Part shown: positions 49,899 to 57,858 of the stretch, in pieces
Layout of the letters: each line of letters opens with the position of its first letter
Position numbering within the stretch: position 1 is the first letter of the stretch
NCBI RefSeq assembly: GCF_023347275.1
Contig: NZ_CP094468.1
Span: 620,001-684,000 of the forward strand
Length of the DNA stretch: 64,000 nucleotides
Direction: 5' to 3'
Source: Faecalibacterium sp. I3-3-89
GTDB taxonomy: Bacteria; Bacillota; Clostridia; Oscillospirales; Ruminococcaceae
Position numbers and translations under genes: made by a program
The notes under the pieces: model-generated
Databases searched by the model: none
Seen by the model: only the letters and a program-made list of their open reading frames with translations
Told to the model about the DNA's origin: nothing

Positions 49899-50374
49899 TC
49901 GTACTGCAACTGCTGCTTTATTGTCTGCTGTTTACCGCAATGGTAAAAATCGCTGTGATCGGCGGTGCTGTCAATGGACTGTACTTTTATCCCAAGGAGG
50001 TGCAGGATCGCGCCATCGAACTGGGACTGATCGACCGCAATACGATGAACCGGAAACGAAAATGCTTTATGATACTGTTCTTTATCGTAATGCTTGCTGC
50101 TCTTGTGCTGATCATCGGTTTGTGGAACGGGGCTTCCTCCTTTGGTGAGGTCTATTGGCAGGCGCTGCTGTTTCTTGAGGTCATGAATATCTATGACGGC
50201 GTTATAATCGACAAGCTATGGGTCGGGCACAGCCAGTTTTGGGTGCTGCCAGGGCTTGAAGATGCGCCGTTCGTGCAGACCTGGAGGCAGGTGCTGAAAA
50301 AGCGAAGCATACTGGCGCTGATCTGGGTTGCGGGAGCGGCAATTGTCGGCGGTATTGTCCATTTGATTTTCTAA
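49895..50374 (+). CDS. Four-helix membrane protein, family member C
   Basis: A 159-residue paralogue of the protein at 45202: VNGLYFYPKEVQDRAIELGLID parallels VGMVHLYSPAVQQRCVKLGL, and DKLWVGHSQFWVLPGLEDAP parallels GYWVGHTNAWTIPGTEDL. Four helices. GAGAGGAG precedes it. Confidence 0.75.
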   Translation: MIVLQLLLYCLLFTAMVKIAVIGGAVNGLYFYPKEVQDRAIELGLIDRNTMNRKRKCFMILFFIVMLAALVLIIGLWNGASSFGEVYWQALLFLEVMNIYDGVIIDKLWVGHSQFWVLPGLEDAPFVQTWRQVLKKRSILALIWVAGAAIVGGIVHLIF

Positions 50375-50434
50375 GAAGTTGGAAATTGCCCAAATGAAAA
50401 GCAGAATCATGAACTGCAATCGGAGGCAAAAAAG

Positions 50435-50692
50435 ATGAAGACGGAGAAACCGAAAAAGCTGATTCGATGGTACATTCTCGGTGTGATCGGGGCAGTATTG
50501 ACGATCCTGGCGGCAGGCATTGTGGTGCCCGCTTTGTCCTATCTGCTCAGCTTTGCCGCCGGAGCCATGCTGTATGTGGTGGTGGAGGAGCTGATCCCGG
50601 AAATGTCGCAGGGGCAGCACTCTAACGTCGGCACGGTGTTTTTTGCGGTAGGCTTCAGCGTGATGATGGTACTGGATGTGGCACTGGGATAG
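50435..50692 (+). pseudogene. C-terminal fragment of a ZIP-family metal transporter
   Basis: 85 codons. The end (FAAGAMLYVVVEELIPEMSQ, HSNVGTVFFAVGFSVMMVLDVALG) is the last two helices of ZIP transporters, including the metal-site EE-L-IPE motif. The N-terminal six helices are missing; the first 35 residues are unrelated hydrophobic sequence. GGAGGC upstream. Probably not a working transporter alone. Confidence 0.7.
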
Positions 50693-50739
50693 CGCATGGT
50701 TGAGAAAATTGCGATGCAAGGGGCGAAGAAAGGAAAAAT

Positions 50740-50835
50740 ATGAAAGACAGAGATCTGCCAGTTGACCACAGCTGCCATTCCAAGCCCTGCAAAAGACGGA
50801 TTGTGGAGATCGGATTGAATAAACAGTATGATTGA
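50740..50835 (+). CDS. Possible 31-residue Cys/His peptide before the AraC gene
   Basis: MKDRDLPVDHSCHSKPCKRR and on, with AAAGGA upstream at 7 nt and its stop inside the AraC start region (8-bp overlap). Two Cys and two His could bind metal. It may be a leader peptide coupling translation of the regulator. Confidence 0.35.
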   Translation: MKDRDLPVDHSCHSKPCKRRIVEIGLNKQYD

Positions 50836-51805
50836 TATCATTTTTCATGACAAAACGGGGGTCACTCCCTATAATCCCGGACAAACAGGCGGCTTTGAAA
50901 ATGCGGCCGGAAGTGGAGAAATTCACTATTACCGGCTGTTTGATGGCGTGGGGATCATGCTGCTGCGGCTGGAGATGGAGACCTATACGGAAATCCGCAC
51001 GCAGATCGGTATGATAGAGATCAATTTCTGCATCAATGGCCGTTTTGAAACCAGCTTTTCCATGCGTGATAGCGTTCTGCTAAAGCCGGGGGATATGGCC
51101 GTCAGCTGCTACGACGGACGGCATGGAACACGTTCAGAGTCACGGTTCCCGCTGGGCTGTTACGAAGGGCTGTGTCTGGAAGTTGATCCAGCAGCCGCTC
51201 AGAACTGGCTTGAGAAGAACGCACCGGGCTTTTCGGTGGATTTTGCGGTACTGAAGCAGAATCTTCTGGGAAACCGATGGTTCATGTTCGGTACGGCAGG
51301 ACCCCGCTGTGAGCACGTTTTCCGGGAATTGTACGAAAATGCGCCCTACATGGATCTCCGGTTCCTGCGGCTCAAGGTGGTGGAGCTGTTGATGCTGCTG
51401 AGCCGCATTCCGCAGGAGGAAGGAACGGACTTGTACTGTTCTACCGAACAGACCGAACTAGCACACCATCTCCGGGATCACCTTCTGACAAACCGGGAGG
51501 GGTATGTCTCCCTTGCGCAGCTGGCAGAAGAACACGGGATCTCGGTTTCGCACCTGCAAAAAATGTTCAAACAGGTCTACGGTGTGCCAGTATACCACTA
51601 TATCAAGGAATACCGTCTGGAACAGGCTGCCGTAGAGCTTGTCCGGAGCGCAAAGCCCATTACGCAGATCGCACAGAATGCAGGATATGACAACGCCAGC
51701 AAGTTTTCGGAGGCTTTCCGGAAACGATATGGAACGACCCCGTCGCAGTACCGCACCCACGCAAATGGACTCGCAAAACGGAGCAGGGAAATCAGAATGG
51801 AGTAG
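50828..51805 (+). CDS. AraC-family transcriptional regulator
   Basis: A 325-residue regulator. The N-terminal ligand-sensing region includes MIEINFCINGRFETSF and LKPGDMAVSCYD. The C-terminal AraC domain has two helix-turn-helices (SLAQLAEEHGISVSHLQKMFKQVYG, ITQIAQNAGYDNASKFSEAFRKRYGTTPSQYR in part). The position before a siderophore-transporter-like ABC pair recalls YbtA/PchR regulators, which respond to thiazoline siderophores. Confidence 0.9.
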   Translation: MIDIIFHDKTGVTPYNPGQTGGFENAAGSGEIHYYRLFDGVGIMLLRLEMETYTEIRTQIGMIEINFCINGRFETSFSMRDSVLLKPGDMAVSCYDGRHGTRSESRFPLGCYEGLCLEVDPAAAQNWLEKNAPGFSVDFAVLKQNLLGNRWFMFGTAGPRCEHVFRELYENAPYMDLRFLRLKVVELLMLLSRIPQEEGTDLYCSTEQTELAHHLRDHLLTNREGYVSLAQLAEEHGISVSHLQKMFKQVYGVPVYHYIKEYRLEQAAVELVRSAKPITQIAQNAGYDNASKFSEAFRKRYGTTPSQYRTHANGLAKRSREIRME

Positions 51806-51839
51806 TCCACGGCCGAAAAATATGCTAAAGTACAGAGCG

Positions 51840-51855
51840 GTTAGAACAAACTTAC
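51840..51855. promoter_or_regulatory. Candidate iron-regulator operator 7
   Basis: GTTAGAACAAACTTAC matches GTTAG-N6-CTAAC with one mismatch, 24 bp before the ZinT-like gene. Confidence 0.5.
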
Positions 51856-51878
51856 TTTAAAACCGGAGGTACTTTCAT

Positions 51879-52634
51879 ATGATGATGAAAAAGAAATTTG
51901 TTGCAGTGGCCTTGTCTGCGGTCTGCCTGCTGTCTGCTGTCGGCTGCGGCCAGCAGAGCGCAAGCACAGCGTCTTCGGCATCCAGCGTTTCCTCCTCGGT
52001 GGCTTCTTCGGCTTCCGCAAGTCAGGTAATGGATGCGGAGGATTATCTGTCTGGTATCAGCGGGACTTATGTGGAACTGTTCCCGGAGATGGCAAAGAGT
52101 GAATACCGGAATTTGTGGATCGACGCTGCGACTCCGCTGGTAGGCGAGGACAATGCGGAATCGGCTACGGATATGCTGCTGGGAATGTGCATGGCAGAGC
52201 CGTATGGCGAGGAGGCTGTTGAAAAATATGCAGCAGATCCGGACAGCACGGCGTTCAACTGCTATTTTCTGGGCGGCGTGGAAAAATTCGTGATGAATGG
52301 CGACACCATCACCGGTCTGGATGCGCAAGGACAGGAAGTGTTTGCACACACCTACCAGAAACTGGATGTGGACAATGAAAACAGCTTCCTCTTCTACCAG
52401 AGCGAGGATGCGGATTCCGGGGAGTTTACCTACTTTGCCTTTGCGCCCGATACGATGGAAACGACGTATCATCTGGAATTCCGCTATGCAGAGGATCTCG
52501 ACGACCTGCAGAGCTGGTATGAAGGAAATTATGCTTATTGGAATGCTGCCGCCATCGCAGAGGACTATGATCAGGCAACTATGGAAAATGTCATTGAACT
52601 TTTCGTCACGGAAAATTTGTCTGAGGCAGAATAA
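51879..52634 (+). CDS. ZinT-like metal-binding lipoprotein
   Basis: A 251-residue lipoprotein (signal VALSAVCLLSAVGCGQQ, lipobox SAVGC; Ser-rich linker). The C-terminal part, FTYFAFAPDTMETTYHLEFRYAEDLDDLQSWYEGNYAYW (in part), follows the ZinT/AdcA-C pattern. Only one histidine remains where ZinT has HxH, so zinc affinity is uncertain. GGAGG upstream. It precedes the ABC pair and may pass a metal or ligand to it. Confidence 0.65.
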   Translation: MMMKKKFVAVALSAVCLLSAVGCGQQSASTASSASSVSSSVASSASASQVMDAEDYLSGISGTYVELFPEMAKSEYRNLWIDAATPLVGEDNAESATDMLLGMCMAEPYGEEAVEKYAADPDSTAFNCYFLGGVEKFVMNGDTITGLDAQGQEVFAHTYQKLDVDNENSFLFYQSEDADSGEFTYFAFAPDTMETTYHLEFRYAEDLDDLQSWYEGNYAYWNAAAIAEDYDQATMENVIELFVTENLSEAE

Positions 52635-52702
52635 ACGGCACATGCGCACCCGATCATGTCAGGCGGTACGCATGGCAATATTACGGTAAGGATGTGATTT
52701 GA

Positions 52703-54472
52703 TTGAAAAAACGATCGGACTTTTCCCGGCTGATGGGCTACGCCGGGAACTACCGATATTTCACCTACGCTTCGTGGGTGCTGTCTGCGGTCAGTGCGCT
52801 GGTGGCGCTGGTGCCCTTTGTGTACATCTGGAAGATCCTGCGGGATGTGCTGAACGCCGCGCCAGACTATGCGCAGGCGGTGAACATCCCCCATTACGGC
52901 TGGATGGCAGTGCTGTTTGCGGTGCTGTCCTACCTCATTTACATTGCGGCACTGATGTGCTCCCACCTGTCGGCGTTCCGGGTGGCGACCAATCTGCGGC
53001 TGGCGGTGTCAGAGCATCTGGCGGTGCTGCCGCTGGGCTTTGCCGAGACCTTCGGTAGCGGCAAGCTGCGCAAGATCATCCACGAGAGCACCGGAGCCGC
53101 CGAGACCTATCTGGCCCACCAGCTGCCCGACCAGTACAACGCCATCGCCACCCCGGTGGGGCTGCTGGTGCTGCTGCTGGCGTTCGACTGGCGGCTGGGT
53201 CTGCTGAGCCTTGCGCCGGTGGTGCTGGCGTTTCTCATCATGGCGACCATGACCGGCAAGCGGATGGCTGAAAAAATGCGGCAGTACGGCAACGCCTTGG
53301 AGGCGATGTCCAACGAGGCAGTGGAATACGTCCGGGGCATCCCGGTGGTCAAGACCTTCGGACAATCGGTATTTTCCTTCAAAAAGTTCAAGGCCACCAT
53401 TGACGAATACGAAAAATGGGTCATCTCCTACACTAAAGATCTGCGCCTGCCCATGATGTTCTACACCGCTGCCGTCAACGGCGTGTTTGCCTTTTTGATC
53501 GCAGGCGGGTTGCTGTTCACGGCCAACGGCGTGACCGCGGAATTTCTGCTGAACCTGTTGTTCTATATCATCATCACGCCGGTGATCTCCCTGACCCTGA
53601 CCCGCATCATGTACATGAGCGAAAATGAACTCGTTGTGGCGGATGTGCTGGCACGCATCGACTCGGTGCTGGAGGCAGCACCCATGCAGGTGCAGGCTGT
53701 TCCGCAGCACCCGAAGGATTCCTCTGTCGCGCTGCAGGATGTGCATTTCAGCTATGATGGCAAAACGGATGTTATCAAGGGCGTTTCGCTGAAAATTCAG
53801 CCGGGTCAGATGGTGGCTTTCGTTGGCCCCTCCGGCGGCGGCAAATCCACACTGGCAAACCTGATTTGCCGGTTCTTTGATGTGCAGAGCGGCAGCGTCC
53901 GGGTGGGCGGAGCGGATGTGCGGGACATCCCCAAGGAAGAACTGATGGACACCATCTCCTTTGTGTTCCAGAACAGCCGCCTGCTCAAGGGCAGCATTCT
54001 GGACAACGTCCGTCTGGGTAGGCCGCAGGCCACCGAAGCCGAGGTGCTGGCGGCGCTGAAAGCTGCACAGTGCATGGATATCGTGGAAAAGTTCCCGGAG
54101 GGCATCCATACCGTCATTGGCACAAAAGGCGTGTATCTGTCCGGCGGCGAGCAGCAGCGCATTGCCATTGCCCGCGCCATGCTGAAAAATGCGCCTATCC
54201 TGCTGCTTGACGAGGCCACCGCTTTTGCCGACCCGGACAATGAAGCCAGAGTGCAGGCTGCATTTGCGCAGCTTGCCAAGGGCAAAACGGTCATTATGAT
54301 CGCACACCGCCTGTCCACCGTCGCCAACGCCGACTGCATCTATGTGGTGCAGGATGGGCAGATTGTGGAATCCGGCACAAAGGACGAACTGTGTGCGCAG
54401 AACGGTCTGTTTGCCCGGATGTGGCAGGAGTATCAGGCGTCGGTGCAGTGGAAGGTCGCAAAGGAGGGGTAA
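52703..54472 (+). CDS. ABC transporter, permease-ATPase fusion (first of pair)
   Basis: A 589-residue exporter-fold half transporter: six helices, then an ATPase with Walker A GPSGGGKST, signature YLSGGEQQRIAIA and Walker B ILLLDEAT, ending at the H-loop IAHRLST. TTG start with AAGGA upstream. With its partner it resembles YbtPQ/IrtAB pairs, which despite their exporter fold import iron-siderophores. Confidence 0.88.
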   Translation: MKKRSDFSRLMGYAGNYRYFTYASWVLSAVSALVALVPFVYIWKILRDVLNAAPDYAQAVNIPHYGWMAVLFAVLSYLIYIAALMCSHLSAFRVATNLRLAVSEHLAVLPLGFAETFGSGKLRKIIHESTGAAETYLAHQLPDQYNAIATPVGLLVLLLAFDWRLGLLSLAPVVLAFLIMATMTGKRMAEKMRQYGNALEAMSNEAVEYVRGIPVVKTFGQSVFSFKKFKATIDEYEKWVISYTKDLRLPMMFYTAAVNGVFAFLIAGGLLFTANGVTAEFLLNLLFYIIITPVISLTLTRIMYMSENELVVADVLARIDSVLEAAPMQVQAVPQHPKDSSVALQDVHFSYDGKTDVIKGVSLKIQPGQMVAFVGPSGGGKSTLANLICRFFDVQSGSVRVGGADVRDIPKEELMDTISFVFQNSRLLKGSILDNVRLGRPQATEAEVLAALKAAQCMDIVEKFPEGIHTVIGTKGVYLSGGEQQRIAIARAMLKNAPILLLDEATAFADPDNEARVQAAFAQLAKGKTVIMIAHRLSTVANADCIYVVQDGQIVESGTKDELCAQNGLFARMWQEYQASVQWKVAKEG

Positions 54473-54475
54473 GGA

Positions 54476-56203
54476 ATGATCGAAAAAATTCAACACGCCA
54501 CAGCCAGCTCCCCGGAGGGCGCAAAGGGGCTTGTAAAGGGCGTTCTGGCCTGTGCGTTCCAGAACATGGCGTTCATGCTGCCCACCGGGCTGCTGTATCT
54601 TCTGGTAAAAGACCTGCTGGCAGGCTCTACGAGCGGGAGAAGCACCTTTTATCTGGTGGGATGCGTTGCCTGCTTTGTGCTGATTTTGCTGACCACATGG
54701 TTCCAGTACAACGGCACCTATTTTACTACCTATAAAGAGAGCGGCACCCGCCGCCTGACCCTTGCAGAGCGGCTGCGCAAGCTGCCCTTGTCCTTCTTTG
54801 GCAAGCGGGATCTTGCCGACCTGACCAGCACCATCATGGCAGACTGCGAGGTACTGGAAAAGGACTGCTCCCACTTCATCCCCGGTCTGTTCGGCTCCCT
54901 CATCTCCACCGTGCTCATTGCCCTGAGCCTGTTTGCGTTCGACTGGCGGATGGCACTGGCGGCTCTGTGGGTCATTCCGGTATCCGCTGCCATCGTGGTG
55001 GGCAGCTATCGGGTACAGGATAAGGTGCAGGCCAGGACCATGGCGGCGAAAATGGCCTGTGCGGACGGCATTCAGGAGTACATCGAGACCCTCCGGGACC
55101 TGAAAGCCAGCAATGCGGAGCAGCGGTATCTGTCTGGCCTTTCCGACAAAATTCGGGCAGTGGAAAAGCAGTCTATTGTGGCAGAACTGGAAACAGCGCT
55201 GTTTGTGTCCTCCGCCGGCATGGTGCTCAAGCTGGGTATTGCGTCGGTGGCGCTCACCGGCTCAGTGCTGCTGGTGCAGGGCAGTATCGACGTACTGACC
55301 CTGTTTCTGTTCCTGATGGCAGCTTCCCGGATGTACGATCCTATGCAGGGCGCTTTGCAGAATCTGGCAGCCGTCATTGCCATGCGCACCAACGTGGGCC
55401 GGATGAATGAGATTCTGGAATACCCAGTCCAGACCGGCAGCGAGCAGCTGACCAATCAGGGCTGCGATATCGTGTTCGACCATGTGGGCTTTGCCTATAA
55501 CTCTGGCGAGACGGTTCTGCGGGATGTTTCCTTTACCGCAAAGCAGGGCGAGGTCACGGCACTGGTGGGCCCCTCCGGCGGCGGCAAGACCACTGTTTCC
55601 CGGCTGGCAGCACGGTTCTGGGATTATCAGAAGGGCAGCATCACCGTGGGCGGCATGGAGGTTTCCCAAATAGACCCGGAAAAGCTCATGAGCCTGTATT
55701 CCATCGTCTTTCAGGATGTGACCCTGTTTGACAACACGATCCTCGAAAACATCCGTCTGGGGCGCAAGGGGGCCACCGACGAGGAGGTTCTGGCGGCGGC
55801 AAAGCTGGCAAACTGCGAGGAATTTGCCGAAAAGCTGCCGGACAAGTGGAACACCAACATCGGCGAGAATGGATGCGCTCTTTCCGGCGGCGAGCGTCAG
55901 CGCATTTCCATCGCCCGTGCTTTTCTGAAGGATGCGCCTATCATCCTGCTGGACGAGGCCACCGCCAGCTTGGATGTGGAAAACGAAACTGCCATTCAGG
56001 AGGCACTATCCCGGCTCATAAAAAACAAGACCGTCCTCATCATCGCCCACCGGATGCGCACCGTAGCCGGTGCGGATCAGGTGGTGGTGCTGTCGGGTGG
56101 CATCGTGGCCGAGCAGGGCAGCCCGGCAGAGCTGTACGCCCGGAAGGGACTGTACACCCACATGGTGGATCTGCAGTCGGCAAGCCAGAACTGGACGATC
56201 TGA
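54476..56203 (+). CDS. ABC transporter, permease-ATPase fusion (second of pair)
   Basis: A 575-residue half transporter, three bases behind its partner. Walker A GPSGGGKTT, signature ALSGGERQRISIA, Walker B IILLDEAT, H-loop IAHRMRT. It has the YbtQ-like N-terminus with an early hydrophobic helix LVKGVLACAFQNMAFMLPTG. The two should form a heterodimer. Both are downstream of the AraC gene and the operator at 51840. Confidence 0.88.
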   Translation: MIEKIQHATASSPEGAKGLVKGVLACAFQNMAFMLPTGLLYLLVKDLLAGSTSGRSTFYLVGCVACFVLILLTTWFQYNGTYFTTYKESGTRRLTLAERLRKLPLSFFGKRDLADLTSTIMADCEVLEKDCSHFIPGLFGSLISTVLIALSLFAFDWRMALAALWVIPVSAAIVVGSYRVQDKVQARTMAAKMACADGIQEYIETLRDLKASNAEQRYLSGLSDKIRAVEKQSIVAELETALFVSSAGMVLKLGIASVALTGSVLLVQGSIDVLTLFLFLMAASRMYDPMQGALQNLAAVIAMRTNVGRMNEILEYPVQTGSEQLTNQGCDIVFDHVGFAYNSGETVLRDVSFTAKQGEVTALVGPSGGGKTTVSRLAARFWDYQKGSITVGGMEVSQIDPEKLMSLYSIVFQDVTLFDNTILENIRLGRKGATDEEVLAAAKLANCEEFAEKLPDKWNTNIGENGCALSGGERQRISIARAFLKDAPIILLDEATASLDVENETAIQEALSRLIKNKTVLIIAHRMRTVAGADQVVVLSGGIVAEQGSPAELYARKGLYTHMVDLQSASQNWTI

Positions 56204-56247
56204 GAATGATGGCGGCTTTTATTTGGAAAAAGTATTGCATTCGGTTA

Positions 56248-57305
56248 AAAAACGGATAATCGCCCGCAGTTCCAGCAGATGATTAAGGACAGCGAACGTG
56301 GCATCTTTGATGACTGACCTGCGGGATTGGTTGAAGGCGCACAACATCAAAAATTCGATGGGCGGGGAGATGTCCTATAACACGATTAGCGGATGTTGAG
56401 TAATCGCCGGTACATCGGCGAATTGCGTTTGCGGGATGTGGTACAGCCCAATGCAATCCCGGCACTGGTGTCAGGTGAACTTGTCGGGGTAAGGCCCCTC
56501 CATCTTGCTACGCAAGACCGTTCTGTCGCTTAAAAGCCCCACTGGGGCTTTCATTGCTGCACTGCGCTCCGCAAACGCGAACCTGTTCAACAAGGTGCAG
56601 GAAAAGCTGGCGAAAAACAAAAAAGCCCCTGCCCGTCATAAGGCAGAGGAAAGCTATCTGCTCACCACCAAGCTGTACTGCGGCAAGTGCGGTGCACTGA
56701 TGTTCGGAGAAAGCGGTGTCAGCCACACCGGGAAAATGTATACCTACTACAAGTGTGCTGCTGCCAAGAAGAAAAAGACCTGCGATAAAAAGGCCGTGCG
56801 GAAACAGTGGCTGGAAGATCTGGTGGTCAACGAAACCATGAAGCTGGTGGAAGATGATGCTTCCATGAATGCCATCATTGCCAAGGTCATGGAGCTGCAA
56901 AATCAGGAAAGCACTGACCTGCCTATCTACGAAAAGCAGTTGAAGGAAACGGAAACCGGCATCACTAATATGCTGAACGCTATCCAGATGGGCATTCTGA
57001 CCAGCTCCACCAAGGAGCGGCTGGAAGCGCTGGAAGAACAGCGGAAGGAACTGCAAGCCCGCATTGCAGAAGAACGGCTGGCCAAGCCGAAGATGAAAGA
57101 AGAATTCGTCCGGTTCTGGCTGCTCCGTTTCCGTAAGCTGGATATGACCCAGCCGGAGCAGCGGCAGGCACTGGTGGATACCTTCATCAATGCCATCTAT
57201 CTCTACGATGATAAGGTTCTCATTACCTTTAATTATAAGGAAGGTACGGAAACGGTCGCTTTTGGGGAAGCCGTAAAAGCAGAGAAAAGTTCGGATATGA
57301 GTGCG
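56248..57305 (+). pseudogene. Decayed large serine recombinase
   Basis: Related to the intact recombinase at 6581-8245. A piece matching its NRPQFQQMIKDSD segment (56250-56290) is followed by a deletion to the LRDWL region, frameshifts, and an inserted 87-bp repeat. From about 56590 the frame is open and covers the zinc ribbon (CGKCGALMFGESG), coiled coil and LYDDKVLITFNYKEG end. The catalytic serine region is gone. Confidence 0.85.
56497..56583 (+). repeat. Dispersed 86-bp repeat, copy 2
   Basis: CCATCTTGCTACGCAAGACC ... CCACTGGGGCTTTCATTGCT ... GCAAACGC, inserted in the recombinase remnant. Relative of 44103-44188. Confidence 0.7.
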
Positions 57306-57309
57306 CGAG

Positions 57310-57470
57310 GTACGCCGGATTTTGAGCGTCAAATCGTAAAATTTTGCGTTCTTTTTTGTTGTGTAATCCCCAAAATCGGGGTCTGCACGGGCGATGCACG
57401 GTTGGCGTTTTCATAGGAATCCTCTGCATGGGTAGGTCGCACTGGAATGCCGCAGACCATTCTCCATGAA
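57310..57470. mobile_element. Scar of an element related to the tRNA-Lys element
   Basis: The stretch resembles 32003-32127 (imperfect GCGTCAAATC/GATTTTGC-type hairpin, TGCACGG at 57384 and 57395, GGAATCCTCTGCATGGG), then jumps to sequence like the integrase 3' part (GGTAGGTCGCACTGGAATGCC, split). It is a deleted relative of the integrative element's left end. Confidence 0.7.
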
Positions 57471-57510
57471 TTCGGCAATGGTTTCCTTGAACAAGTCCTG
57501 GATGTCATCC

Positions 57511-57697
57511 ATGCTGCCGATACCGCTGGACGGCATGGTACTGGAGAGCGAAGCCATGGTGAACCAAGCCGCCCGCACCGGAGAATCTATGCCGGTACGC
57601 AAGATCATGGGTGCCACCGTCTACGCCGGAACAGTGGTGGAAGAGGGCGAATGCGTTCTTGTGGTCAAGGCAGAGGGCAGTGCCAACCGCTATGCCG
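57511..57697 (+). pseudogene. Fragment of a heavy-metal P-type ATPase
   Basis: About 62 codons: PIPLDGMVLESEAMVNQAARTGESMPV and GATVYAGTVVEEGECVLVV, the actuator-domain TGES motif region of P1B ATPases. The rest of the gene is missing on both sides. Confidence 0.75.
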
Positions 57698-57751
57698 CCC
57701 TTTCCTGTATACTGTTTATGCTGTAGTTGGTTCATTGCAGTTTCAGCTTAC

Positions 57752-57801
57752 AACAAAAATGAGATAGGCAACCCCTTTCGGGGAAGTCTATCTCATTTTT
57801 T
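57752..57801. terminator. Bidirectional terminator
   Basis: AAAATGAGATAG pairs with CTATCTCATTTTTTT, with CCCC/GGGG in the loop. Between the scar and the convergent sulfatase gene. Confidence 0.8.
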
Positions 57802-57858
57802 TCGTTTGGGCTATTTTGCAACAGCCCTCTTGACATATCCCGAGATCAGAAGCCGTTT

